Source: Jaenimonas drosophilae
Lineage: Eukaryota; Euglenozoa; Kinetoplastea; Trypanosomatida; Trypanosomatidae
DNA length: 64,000 bases
Direction: 5' to 3'
NCBI GenBank assembly: GCA_030849065.1
Contig: JASAON010001630.1
Span: forward strand, 61,927-125,926
Position 1 is the first letter of the stretch. Each line of letters begins with the position of its first letter. A program made the translations under genes and the position numbers. Under the pieces are notes generated by a model. That model made no database searches, was not told the DNA's origin, and saw only the letters and a list, made by a program, of their open reading frames with translations. Positions 55,915-64,000 of the stretch are shown here, in pieces.

Positions 55915-58833
55915 TCACTCTACTACCTCTCGCTGGGGTCCTTCGTGCACAAGTGCGGCGAGGCCTCTATGAGCGTCTTGGACCTCTGCCGCAGTGGGTC
56001 GACGGCTCTCAGCAACAACCAGGATCTGGTCCCATCCACCCGCGCAGTGCAGTGCCCAGGAGGGAGATGTCGCCGCGTTAGGATCATGGCGACGAGTTGC
56101 CGAGCCCTGGTCGCGTGCGGATGATGGGGGAGTCAACCCATCCTCCACAGGCGTTGGGGTCGACTCAGCTGGCGCCATCACGCGGGAAGACGTGAAGGCG
56201 GATGCTGCGTCACCCAGTTCGCCGCTACGCTCACCAAGTACTCGAGGCTGTGGCTCCGCAGCAAAGGAATCCAGCTGCTGCACCTTTCCAGTGGAGCCAT
56301 GATGTCTCCCGGAGAGGCGTAGTTCCCCACCTTCAGTGATGACGGCACCCACTTCCCCTGCAAAAGCGGCATCGCGCACGCGAGTGTGTGCCACCACCGG
56401 TGACAAGACGACATCTTCCGCAACGCCACATTGTCGATTGGAGTTCATTCCCCATACGAGAAGTTCACCAGCGTCGTTAATTGCGAATGAGGTTGCTGGT
56501 CCACAGCCAATCTTGCGAATGTTCTGCAGCAGTGAAATCTTCACAGGAGCATAGGCGGACGTGGCAGCGGCACCGGTGCCCAGTACGCCGCTTCCCCATG
56601 TGTACAGCGTGCCAGTCGAGCTCAGCGCCATGGCGTGAGTTTTCCCTGCTGCCACAGCCTGGATGCCTCGAAGAGAAGTTATTGGAGTCGGGATGGTCAC
56701 CAGGCGTGTCTGACCTTCCTCGTGAATGCCATCTTTCTTCGGCAGTTCTAGCCCACAATATGCCCGCTCACCGTGAACTAGCACCTCTCCTTCCACTGTC
56801 AGTGCAACAACGAACGTGCCACCGCATGCAATCTGAGCAGCCTGGTGGTCAGCGTAGGCATCGCGTATCTTGACAGGGGTGAACACATCTTGCTGATTCT
56901 CCACCGACTGGCACAGCTGTCCGTGCCTATTGCTTCCCCATCCATAGATATCTCCACGACGGTCAATCGCCACTACAAAGTCAGGTCCGCAGCTCACAGA
57001 CTGTAAGCACACCTCTTTCGGAAGCCGCACACGTTGGAACGAACTTGCGGCGGTAACGTCTCCACGACGAGCAGGTCTCATGCAATCACCAAGGCCAAGT
57101 TGACCCTGCTCACCACGCCCGACACTAATCGTAGCATCCGTTTCAAGAGTTAAGATGATGAAGTTCACACCACCAGCAATACTACGGATGGCACTACGGA
57201 TGGGAACGTTCTTCAACTTGGATAACCCAGCAAAAGACATGCTTCCAACTCGAGAGAAGGAAGTGATTCGAGGAACCACGGAGGCGATAGAGTGGCTCAC
57301 ACCAGATGCAACGTTTAAGGTGATATAACTCTGGAGAATGCGTGTTGGGGCTCGAGCCCGGAGACCATTACCAAATCCAAGCCCTGCACATCTCGCTGCG
57401 CCACACACCATCACATCACCATCTACCAGCAATATACACGTATGCTCACGACCACAAGAAACAGTAAGAGCTGGATGAGGAAGGGAAAGGGTTTCTGGCA
57501 ATCGACGCGGCTGCCGCCCAAAGAGTCCAAGTTGATTTTTTTGGTTCTCTCCAAACACAAATACGTCCCCTGCCCTTGCAACCACAGCTGTGTGATAGCT
57601 TCCACAACTCCCATCGACGATGCAATGTGCTGAGAGTGCCTTCACTCGACGGGCTTGGACTTCATCATCCTCGGTACCATGCCCTAACCGGCCACCCTTC
57701 CCGCACCCCCATGTGAGAACCGTTCCTTTTTCTGTAATGGCCATTCCATGCGCTTGACCAGCACGAACGCACTTGATTCTCTGACTAAACCGTGGCTGAA
57801 AAACTTTACACATGCATTTGGTACCGTGCGCTCCTAGCACTTCCAAATCTTCTTCTGGAACAATTCCCCCGAGCATCGTTGATTCCCCCCAGGTTCCCAG
57901 TGCACCGTCGTCGAAGACAAGGGCGCCAAAAGTCATTCCTTGGGCAACATCCACAGCGTAATGTTTACCAGTTTTGAAGCGGAGTGGGCTATCAGCAACT
58001 GGCCCACTTGTTCGCTTTAGGCACTGTCCGTATGAATTGTTGCCCCAGCAATACAAATAGTTCTCAGATGTTAATACCATCGCCGTGCAATAGCCACCAA
58101 CAACCATAGAAACTCTTTCATCATCCTTCAGATGTACTTTGTGAAATTTGGATACTCCTCTTCGAGGAAATTGAAGGCCGCGCTCGCCTATTCCCAGCTG
58201 GCCCATATCTCCTCGGCCGCAACTAAATAAAGTACCCTCGGCAGACACAATGTAACTGCTGTGTTGTCCACAGGCTACCATAGCTGCAACAGTTGGAACC
58301 AATGTTTGAGATGGAGTCAGGCAATAGTCACTAAGTTTCCATCCATCCTCAACTTCTTCACCCCCAGCAGCGCCTCCGTCGTGCTCTTCAGAATTGAAGG
58401 GCACGCCTCGCTGAACACCAAGAGCGCCGTAGAACGTGCATCCCCAACTCATCAATTTTCCTTTTTCTCGAAAGCTCTGAAGAAGGAGGCGCTTCGATGG
58501 AAACGCCGTGCGCTTATCATATTTAGCAGATGTAGCCTGAGTGTGAGATAATGGAATGGTACCAATCGGGTCGTCAATTTGCGGAGGTATGTCTTCCAGC
58601 ACAGGTTTTGAGCATGTCCCCGGTTGGATTTGGGGATACTGCGGGTCACATCCTAATCCATTCAATTTTGCAAATGCAACCACGGAGTCTGGAAACTGGG
58701 GAGTGATGTATGAGCATTCCTTTTGGCTTCCGGAGGATGAGTACAATGGATTTGCTGCAAAAGGAGAAAAAGAAGGTGTTGCTGGAAGATTTCTATATCT
58801 TCTTTCTGGCTGCTGCGAGGGGATGGAGCTCAT
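55915..58833 (-). CDS. RCC1-repeat (beta-propeller) protein
   Basis: A 972-residue protein consisting largely of RCC1 repeats: GDMGQLGIGERGLQFPRR, VACGQHSSYIVSAEGTLFSCGRG, CWGNNSYGQCL, TWGCGKGGRLGHGTED, GRGEQGQLGLGDC, YGWGSNRHGQLCQ and VWGMNSNRQCGV. About a dozen units can be counted between residues 130 and 850, enough for one and a half to two seven-bladed propellers. RCC1 itself is the Ran exchange factor, but long tandem RCC1 proteins have varied roles; no second domain was recognised. The first 100 and last 120 residues are disordered. Base composition of the 5' half is poorer in GC than most genes to the left. Confidence 0.85.
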   Translation of the reverse strand: MSSIPSQQPERRYRNLPATPSFSPFAANPLYSSSGSQKECSYITPQFPDSVVAFAKLNGLGCDPQYPQIQPGTCSKPVLEDIPPQIDDPIGTIPLSHTQATSAKYDKRTAFPSKRLLLQSFREKGKLMSWGCTFYGALGVQRGVPFNSEEHDGGAAGGEEVEDGWKLSDYCLTPSQTLVPTVAAMVACGQHSSYIVSAEGTLFSCGRGDMGQLGIGERGLQFPRRGVSKFHKVHLKDDERVSMVVGGYCTAMVLTSENYLYCWGNNSYGQCLKRTSGPVADSPLRFKTGKHYAVDVAQGMTFGALVFDDGALGTWGESTMLGGIVPEEDLEVLGAHGTKCMCKVFQPRFSQRIKCVRAGQAHGMAITEKGTVLTWGCGKGGRLGHGTEDDEVQARRVKALSAHCIVDGSCGSYHTAVVARAGDVFVFGENQKNQLGLFGRQPRRLPETLSLPHPALTVSCGREHTCILLVDGDVMVCGAARCAGLGFGNGLRARAPTRILQSYITLNVASGVSHSIASVVPRITSFSRVGSMSFAGLSKLKNVPIRSAIRSIAGGVNFIILTLETDATISVGRGEQGQLGLGDCMRPARRGDVTAASSFQRVRLPKEVCLQSVSCGPDFVVAIDRRGDIYGWGSNRHGQLCQSVENQQDVFTPVKIRDAYADHQAAQIACGGTFVVALTVEGEVLVHGERAYCGLELPKKDGIHEEGQTRLVTIPTPITSLRGIQAVAAGKTHAMALSSTGTLYTWGSGVLGTGAAATSAYAPVKISLLQNIRKIGCGPATSFAINDAGELLVWGMNSNRQCGVAEDVVLSPVVAHTRVRDAAFAGEVGAVITEGGELRLSGRHHGSTGKVQQLDSFAAEPQPRVLGERSGELGDAASAFTSSRVMAPAESTPTPVEDGLTPPSSARDQGSATRRHDPNAATSPSWALHCAGGWDQILVVAESRRPTAAEVQDAHRGLAALVHEGPQREVVE

Positions 58834-58969
58834 CGGTCAGCCACAGTAACCAACTGCTAACTCCAATAAGAAGAAGATGCAAGAGCATTTGATTGGCGAG
58901 CCAAGTCGAATTATTGGCAAATAATCGTCTTAAGCACATTTAGTGAAAATTGTGGCACAATAGCCGAAC

Positions 58970-59476
58970 TTACTCAGAAGGTATACAGGACCTGCTAAGG
59001 TTCGCAAGCCACTTCTCATACGACTCGTATGCTGGGTGGATGTTGCCAACTTCCGCTTCATCGCATCGCTCCACGAGAATTCCTCGACTCGTAGAATTTG
59101 TTGATGAAAATTGCTCAGTGGAATAGAAGTCAATCAGCTCATTCCTCTCGAAATTGCTGTTCATAGCGTCAGCGGCAAAAATACCACTTTTGTAATTATC
59201 GAAGCGAACGAAAGCGGTGCCTAGAAACTTTCCCGTTCTTCGATGACGGACAAATCGAACATCAACAACCTCTCCAAACTGTGAAAATACTGTGGCAATA
59301 TCACCTTCGGTAAGCTCCTCAGAATTACCTCCGTTGTTTTCCTCTGAAGACCCTGGCGTTCGTAATAGGCGCTTCACCACAATCCACGGCGTACAGCCAA
59401 GGAGATTATGATATTCCTCGGTGAACGCACCGGAATTTCCTTCTCGAAACTTCCTGAAATTAGCAGTAGAAGACAT
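58970..59476 (-). CDS. RRM protein resembling RBMX2/Ist3 (RES splicing complex)
   Basis: A 168-residue protein starting at MSSTANFRKF (ATG at 59476). FTEEYHNLLGCTPWIVVKRLL followed by ELTEGDIATVFSQFGEVVDVRFVRHRRTGKFLGTAFVRFDNYKSGIFAADAMN matches the RBMX2/Ist3 RRM almost step by step, including ELTEGDI and VFSQ(Y/F)GE. RNP2 (WIVVKRL) and RNP1 (LGTAFVRF) are both visible. An acidic/Asn-rich insertion of about 14 residues (PGSSEENNGGNSE) separates strand 1 from helix 1. Ist3/Snu17 belongs to the RES complex that retains and splices pre-mRNA. In a genome with few cis-introns a role in trans-splicing is plausible but inferred. The leader may hold a 10-codon upstream frame. Confidence 0.7.
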   Translation of the reverse strand: MSSTANFRKFREGNSGAFTEEYHNLLGCTPWIVVKRLLRTPGSSEENNGGNSEELTEGDIATVFSQFGEVVDVRFVRHRRTGKFLGTAFVRFDNYKSGIFAADAMNSNFERNELIDFYSTEQFSSTNSTSRGILVERCDEAEVGNIHPAYESYEKWLANLSRSCIPSE

Positions 59477-59669
59477 CTGCAAAGCTACAAAGTTCCAAGC
59501 AGAAAATACTGCCTCATTACGAGCGCTAAAAAGATCAAAAAGGGGGAAGAAAGAAACTCTCAAATACTCATGCTTGTGTGGATTTTCAAAGCTGCTAGTA
59601 GAAGTCGCAGCTAAAGGAAAAGGTGGCTGTGGAAAGAAATTTTGGTAATGTACAATAAAAAGTGGTACA

Positions 59670-61055
59670 CTAGTTGGCAAAGACCGAGTTCTGGTTTTCA
59701 AGCTCCTTGAACGTGAAGGATTGGGGGAAAATATCCCATGAGTATTGGCAGACACTTTCCAACTCTTGCTGTCTTTCATGATTGTCTCGTTGCTCACTCT
59801 CCTTTCGAAATATCTCTTCATCTTCCTTCTCCGCAGTAAATTTTCTTCGAACGTGGGTTGGCTTCGATAAACGTTCAAACAAGTCAAAGCTGACAACGCG
59901 CTTCTTCTTCTTTGGGGTGGGGTCAGCAGTCTCAAGTTGAGGATCCTCAATTTGCGAAGATTCATCGGCCACATTACCAGGTTGACTTCTTCTCAGTTCG
60001 ATCTGCTTCTCTCGTTCAGCCACGTCTTTATTGTGGCGCTGAGCATCAGCATACAGCCTGTCAAAAACCTGGTCGGTCTCTTCACCTCTCTCTGTTGAGG
60101 TTCCAGCGCGTTCTCTGGATGCTACTCTGCGCCTGTCTTTTTTTGGCGCGCGCCCACTATTTCTTTCCATAGCATTGAGCTCATCTTTTGCCTCCCTTTC
60201 TAATTTTGAGAGCTCAGCATTCTCGTAGAGTCTATCGTAAACATCTGACGGTGGCTGCTCATAGTCAGGGCGAGAAGCAGTTCGCTCTCCCATATCACTA
60301 TTTGAGGTTGGCAAAAAGTAGTTGGAATATGGTTCTCGAGAACCTGAATCCACCTTTGGTTCAAGAGTGTACTGAGGATCGCGCCTCACATCACTCTTTT
60401 TTGCCGAAAAACTGGATTGATGATTGGGACGCCAATGCTCCTCTGTTCGCAGAGCTTGCGGTCGCTGTTCTGCAGGTCTTGCTTCTGGAAATAATTGACT
60501 CGGTGTATGCGAGCTTTTTCTCGGAGCAATGTCTTGTTGTGGCTGCGAAGGCTGGAAATACAAATTCTGCGACTTTGGTGTCGTTTGTTTTGAGTTGGAG
60601 AAGCTGTGAAACGAGTTTGATTGATTGGCTATAATTCCAAAGCTTGAGTTCCTTGCTGACATCTGATCTAGAAATTCCACAGGGGCGCCTGAAGATTCTT
60701 GCTTTCCATGAAAAAATGAAGAGCTTTCTTTGGACTGCTGCAATGGTGTAACGCGAGAGTCAGGAATGTTCGAATGGGGTTTGTTGACTTGGCTATGATG
60801 AGATTGGCGCTCCATCACCGAGGAGTGATCCTGAGAAGCATCCACCGTTTGGACACGCTGGGTTGGAGTTGTTTGGGAATTCGTGTGAGGCTGTAAAGTG
60901 CCACTTCTTCTCATCGAATTCGGCCACTCACCTAAGAAAAGTTTAGAATTGTCCGCACTGTTCGTATTTCGAAGGACTGGAACATTTCTTGAAGCATTGG
61001 AAGAGCCAAAGTACTTTTTTTGGTCATCTGGGAGCAGTGGGTATCTTGAACTCAT
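59670..61055 (-). CDS. Disordered protein with repeated DRLY motifs
   Basis: A 461-residue, highly charged protein rich in Ser, Gln and Asn in its first 260 residues. Three related units follow: DVYDRLYENAELSKLEREAK, then QVFDRLYADAQRHNKDVAER, then SFDLFERLSKPTHVRRKF, that is (V/L)(Y/F)(D/E)RL(Y/S)xxA followed by a basic/acidic helix. Such short units recur in kinetoplastid cytoskeletal or flagellar proteins, but no named family is assigned. A basic patch PKKKKRVVSFD near 385 could act as a nuclear or microtubule-binding signal. A pyrimidine tract ending in AG lies directly upstream. It may be the second gene of the transcription unit. Confidence 0.65.
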   Translation of the reverse strand: MSSRYPLLPDDQKKYFGSSNASRNVPVLRNTNSADNSKLFLGEWPNSMRRSGTLQPHTNSQTTPTQRVQTVDASQDHSSVMERQSHHSQVNKPHSNIPDSRVTPLQQSKESSSFFHGKQESSGAPVEFLDQMSARNSSFGIIANQSNSFHSFSNSKQTTPKSQNLYFQPSQPQQDIAPRKSSHTPSQLFPEARPAEQRPQALRTEEHWRPNHQSSFSAKKSDVRRDPQYTLEPKVDSGSREPYSNYFLPTSNSDMGERTASRPDYEQPPSDVYDRLYENAELSKLEREAKDELNAMERNSGRAPKKDRRRVASRERAGTSTERGEETDQVFDRLYADAQRHNKDVAEREKQIELRRSQPGNVADESSQIEDPQLETADPTPKKKKRVVSFDLFERLSKPTHVRRKFTAEKEDEEIFRKESEQRDNHERQQELESVCQYSWDIFPQSFTFKELENQNSVFAN

Positions 61056-61255
61056 TGGTTGCTATTGCTTTCGAAAGATGCAAAAGAAGAGAAATAGCAA
61101 GTAAAAAATACTGAACTCAATCCATCTGGGTACAAAATATAAAGATGTAACGCAAAAGCGTACAAAGATCAACGGTGGAAAAGGCGTTACAGCAGTATAA
61201 TCGAATATCATTCTGAGTGCCACACGAGTCGCTATTCACTTTCAAGTTCGGCAAT

Positions 61256-61423
61256 TCACACAAGGAGTTCAATCCTTTCGCTTCCTCGAGGTTCACTCTG
61301 GTTTTGTCTACTATGACGAACCACCACGTAGCTCACCGCAAAACAGCACGTCCAGAAAAACTCAAATCCGATGAATGAGAAGCTGTAATTCAAGTAGTTT
61401 TGCGGGTTGGTGCACTCCATCAT
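61256..61423 (-). CDS. Small 55-residue single-pass membrane protein, unrecognised
   Basis: The frame runs from a double ATG at 61423/61420 to TGA at 61258-61256. The product has a polar N-terminus (MMECTNPQNYLNY), one aromatic-rich membrane segment at about 14-35 (FSFIGFEFFWTCCFAVSYVVV) and a polar, basic C-terminal tail (RHSRQNQSEPRGSERIELLV). Positive charge after the helix suggests the C-terminus faces the cytosol or matrix. A near-ideal trans-splice acceptor sits about 30 bases upstream of the ATG, which is the main reason for the call. It would be the first gene of the leftward unit. No family was recognised; small subunits of ER or respiratory complexes often look like this. Confidence 0.5.
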   Translation of the reverse strand: MMECTNPQNYLNYSFSFIGFEFFWTCCFAVSYVVVRHSRQNQSEPRGSERIELLV

Positions 61424-61452
61424 GTTAGGCCACCTACTGAGTTGCTACGAAT

Positions 61453-61470
61453 CTGAAAGGAAAGGAGAGC
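61453..61470 (-). promoter_or_regulatory. Probable trans-splice acceptor of the 55-residue gene
   Basis: The minus strand reads GCTCTCCTTTCCTTTCAG, an almost pure pyrimidine tract ending in AG at 61454-61453. The putative exon would start at 61452, leaving a leader of 29 bases. The site is predicted from its pattern only. Confidence 0.55.
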
Positions 61471-61564
61471 GTAAATGGTGATGGTGATATCCTGTACAGC
61501 GCAACGCCCGTTCACTGGAGAGCAATGCCAAATGCATATTTGTTTTCCCAGCGTCAGTGCGATG

Positions 61565-64000
61565 CTAAGATATGAAGCGAACCGACAGCCAGCAGTGCGC
61601 CAAAGGGAAACGGCTGAGCGGGGAAGCGGAAGAGCTTGGAGGTTTCCAAAACGGTCATAAACACAAAGAGCGCGCGGCGGGCGAAATTCCCCCCCCCCCG
61701 CCCCCTCAGACACACGAGCCACGCGGAAACGAAACGAGGACGGCGGGGAGAATCCCCTTGAGATGCGCGGATTGCGCCATGCGCAAAACCAAGCGCCAAC
61801 GACCCCCCCCCCCGAGGCGGGCGAACGCAAGCCAGATCCCGCCAAAATGAAACAAAACTGGATACGCAGCCTGGCGCGGGGGGGGGGGGCATTCCCCAAA
61901 AACAACCGGAGGAAGATCCCCAGGAGCAAAACAATTAATTTTTCGCGAGGGACCACTGGAAAGCCCCGGCTTTCCGCGGGGATCCCCGCAACTTTTCACA
62001 GGCACGCCGAAGGGTTCACCTCTGGCGCGATTTCCAAAATCGGAGCCGGCAGCCGCAATGCCCCCCCCCCGCTTATGCGCGCGAACGCCCGCGCAATTAT
62101 CCGCAAACCAAGAGCGCTGGGAGGGGCGCGGCCGGGACAACTGCCGAATTCGAACGCGCCCTTGTGACGCCGCCGCGCGCCGAAACGGGGGGGCGGCCCA
62201 ACCCCTGCCAAAAAGTGGCGCCCCTGATGGGCCGTGGGAAGGCCCGGGGCCGCCATGCCGAACCCGACCCCCCCCCCGCAAGAGAACGACACAGCAGGCA
62301 AGCCCGCCGCCACGAATTGCAATTCGGGAAACGCCGCAATGGCCGGGTTCTTCCGGGGGCGGCCCGGCGGCGCCGTTTCAATCACCCCCCCCCCGCGAAA
62401 CACCGAATCGAGGCGAGGCGAGGCGGCAGTGCTTAACTTAAAATTTCTGGTTTTTTTTGGAAGGGGCCGGGGGCGATGGAAATGAAAAACATGGCAACCA
62501 ATACCTGAGACAGAACGCATCTGACCCCCATTCGTCATTGACAACATCCCGTTATCCATTCCCCCACACGCCAGCCAGGCGCGCGCTTTCTCTTGGGCGG
62601 GCGGAAAAAATTTTCCTGCGCAAGCCCCCCAATACCCCAACCCCCGGCGCGCCGAGGACGCAATTCAGTGGGGGGGAAGGCCCCCATCATCCATTTTTGC
62701 AAACAATTCGCCATGCGATCTGCAGGTGGCCGCGCCGGCCCAGGCCGCCGGCGGGGGGGGGCCGGTTGGCAAATCCCCTTAGCCGTTTTATAAAATGGCG
62801 CTCGTGGCGAACGCCGCCCCTTTCAAAAAAAAGGGGGGTGGCGCGCCGCGGCCGAACGATCCGAAACAACGGCGCGGCGCCGCGATGTGCACCGAACGCG
62901 AGAGCAACGCGCCAAGAAGTCAAGCTCAATGGCAGCATTCTTCACTTCCCCCGCTCTCCGAGGCTTGGCGTGGCGCTTCGGCGCTGCGGCCCCGTCCAGC
63001 TTAAAGGGGGCGGCGGGGGTTCTTGCCGGGGCCGCCCCCGGCAATTTTTTGGTTCCTGATATATTTTGGAGGGGCGGCCCGCGGCTCTTGTGTTGGTGTT
63101 GGGTGGCTTTTGCGCGCGCGGGTTGTTTTGGTAACTGCGGGGCCCCCGGGCTGGCGTTCGGTGCGCCGCCCCGGCGCGGCGCCGTTGCGATTCCCGGGCC
63201 TCCGGTTGCGGGGAACCCCCCCCCCCCCCGCCGCGCTGCGCGGCGGTCCCCGGATTGCTTGCGGCTTTGGATGGCGCGGAGCGATGTAAGCGAATCATTG
63301 GTTTCGATACCTGATGCAACTGGCGCTTTGCTTCTTCTTTCTGTTGGATTCGGGTGGGTGCGTGCCTTCTCCGTTCCCGGGGGAAACCTTTTGGCGCCGG
63401 CTTGCGGGCGATAACGGCCGGGGCCCCCGCCCATTCGGATTTTTAACGCGGTGCGTTTCCCCGCATTCAATGTTCCCATGCTTTCTTTTTCTTTCCGAAT
63501 TGGGGGAACCCCTCCTCGCCGTGTTTATTTTTGATTGCGGGCGGTTTGGGGTCTGGTTTGTGAATTGCCCCGTCTCTCTTTGGGGGCGGTTCGCGCGATT
63601 GAAGGCCCGCCTGGGGGCGGGGGGGGGGGGGGGTGGTGGCGCCGGGCGCCACGGCCGAATTGCTGCCCTATTCCTAAGCCTATTCTGGCGGAAACCCGCC
63701 CGTCGCGGGGTTTGGGGGTTCTTCCCCGGCCGCTTTAAAATTGACGTTGGTTTTGGGAGGGGCGATTTTGTCACAGTTTTGCCTTCCTTGGGCCAGGGGA
63801 TGGCGCAATTCGCGCTGCGGCAGTGTTGTTTTTTCTGTTCGGGGGATGGATAGTGGGCGCCCTTTCAGCAGCAGACTCCCCGCCGCGGCTTGGGCTGCCC
63901 ATCTTCTCTTGTGGCCGAGGGGGTTGTGAAGAGCGGGTCGCGGCGAGCTCCGCCCAGCAGAACGCCTGTTCCGCGGTCTTCCGCGCCGCTTCCATCCGCC
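61565..64000. other. GC-rich block with G/C homopolymer runs and A/T-skew switch; no gene recognised
   Basis: Base composition changes abruptly near 61565. GC content is visibly far higher than to the left, and long homopolymer runs appear: C runs at 61689-61699 (11), 61803-61813 (11), 62061-62070 (10), 62268-62277 (10), 62385-62394 (10) and 63216-63229 (14); G runs at 61878-61889 (12), 62753-62761 (9) and 63619-63633 (15). The plus strand has A well above T from about 61.6 to 62.9 kb, then T well above A from about 63.0 kb to the end. Long open frames occur on both strands only because stops are rare in GC-rich DNA; their products are Pro/Arg/Gly-rich with no domain. It could be a divergent strand-switch region, a subtelomeric or repeat edge, or misassembled/contaminant sequence. 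Confidence 0.6.

Noticed and set aside
61700..63995. Several 150-220 codon open frames on both strands of the GC-rich block
   Set aside because: Stops are rare at this base composition. Products are Pro/Arg/Gly-rich, overlap on both strands and show no domain.
1..64000. Search for CRISPR arrays, insertion sequences, retroelements (ingi/VIPER-like) and prokaryotic operon features
   Set aside because: No regularly spaced repeats, terminal inverted repeats, reverse transcriptase or transposase motifs were seen; the window is eukaryotic nuclear DNA apart from the uncertain right end.

Overview
This window looks like nuclear DNA of a kinetoplastid protist, most likely a free-living bodonid such as Bodo saltans or a close relative. 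The call rests on four observations: every recognisable gene from about 0 to 61.4 kb lies on the minus strand with no visible introns; genes are separated by only 100-700 bases; gene starts are preceded by polypyrimidine tracts followed by AG (trans-splice acceptors); and the products are eukaryotic, including flagellar CFAP61, EMC7, a Qc-SNARE, importin, RMD5 and ALKBH8-like proteins. The stretch reads as one polycistronic transcription unit running right to left. The species assignment is inference; no spliced-leader or kDNA sequence is present to confirm it.

Layout, left to right. 0-16 kb: a gene cut by the left edge, an RRM+AlkB tRNA-modification protein, a small Cys-rich protein, a PUS1-like pseudouridine synthase, Cfd1/NUBP2, a TMEM242-like mitochondrial protein, a type II membrane protein of unknown role, ATP synthase subunit c, an importin-11-like karyopherin, GPN2 GTPase, a Trf4-type poly(A) polymerase and a leucine-rich-repeat protein. 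16-31 kb: a large unknown protein, glycosyltransferase copy A, a membrane protein of unknown role, a roadblock-like protein, an ApaG-domain protein, an RNase III-like mitochondrial protein, a taxilin-like coiled coil and a PPR protein. 31-41 kb: two base-identical Hsp10 genes flanking a hotdog-fold thioesterase, then CFAP61, a two-domain PDI and EMC7. 41-50 kb: glycosyltransferase copies B and C in tandem, a syntaxin-6-like SNARE, a gene-poor 1.2 kb, and a sphingosine kinase. 50-61.4 kb: a protease-like/armadillo protein, an RMD5-like E3 ligase subunit, an RCC1-repeat protein, an RBMX2/Ist3-like RRM protein, a DRLY-repeat protein and a 55-residue membrane protein. 61.57-64 kb: GC-rich DNA full of long G and C runs with a flip in A/T skew and no recognisable gene.

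In kinetoplastids gene order seldom reflects shared function, so neighbours are mostly unrelated housekeeping genes. Themes that recur are RNA modification and processing (AlkB8, PUS, poly(A) polymerase, RBMX2-like, PPR, RNase III-like), mitochondrial biogenesis (subunit c, TMEM242-like, Hsp10, ApaG/LYR) and the secretory pathway (PDI, EMC7, SNARE, glycosyltransferases).

Intergenic stretches of 300-450 bases not listed separately (14658-15006, 16306-16666, 19589-19961, 21462-21804, 28092-28411, 29357-29673, 31412-31729, 33682-34059, 38281-38673, 40741-41106, 52641-52974, 55606-55914) appear to hold only untranslated regions, polypyrimidine tracts and short simple repeats. The most unusual features are the mosaic glycosyltransferase family, the identical Hsp10 pair, and the right-hand block, which could be a divergent strand-switch (bidirectional promoter) region or an assembly problem.
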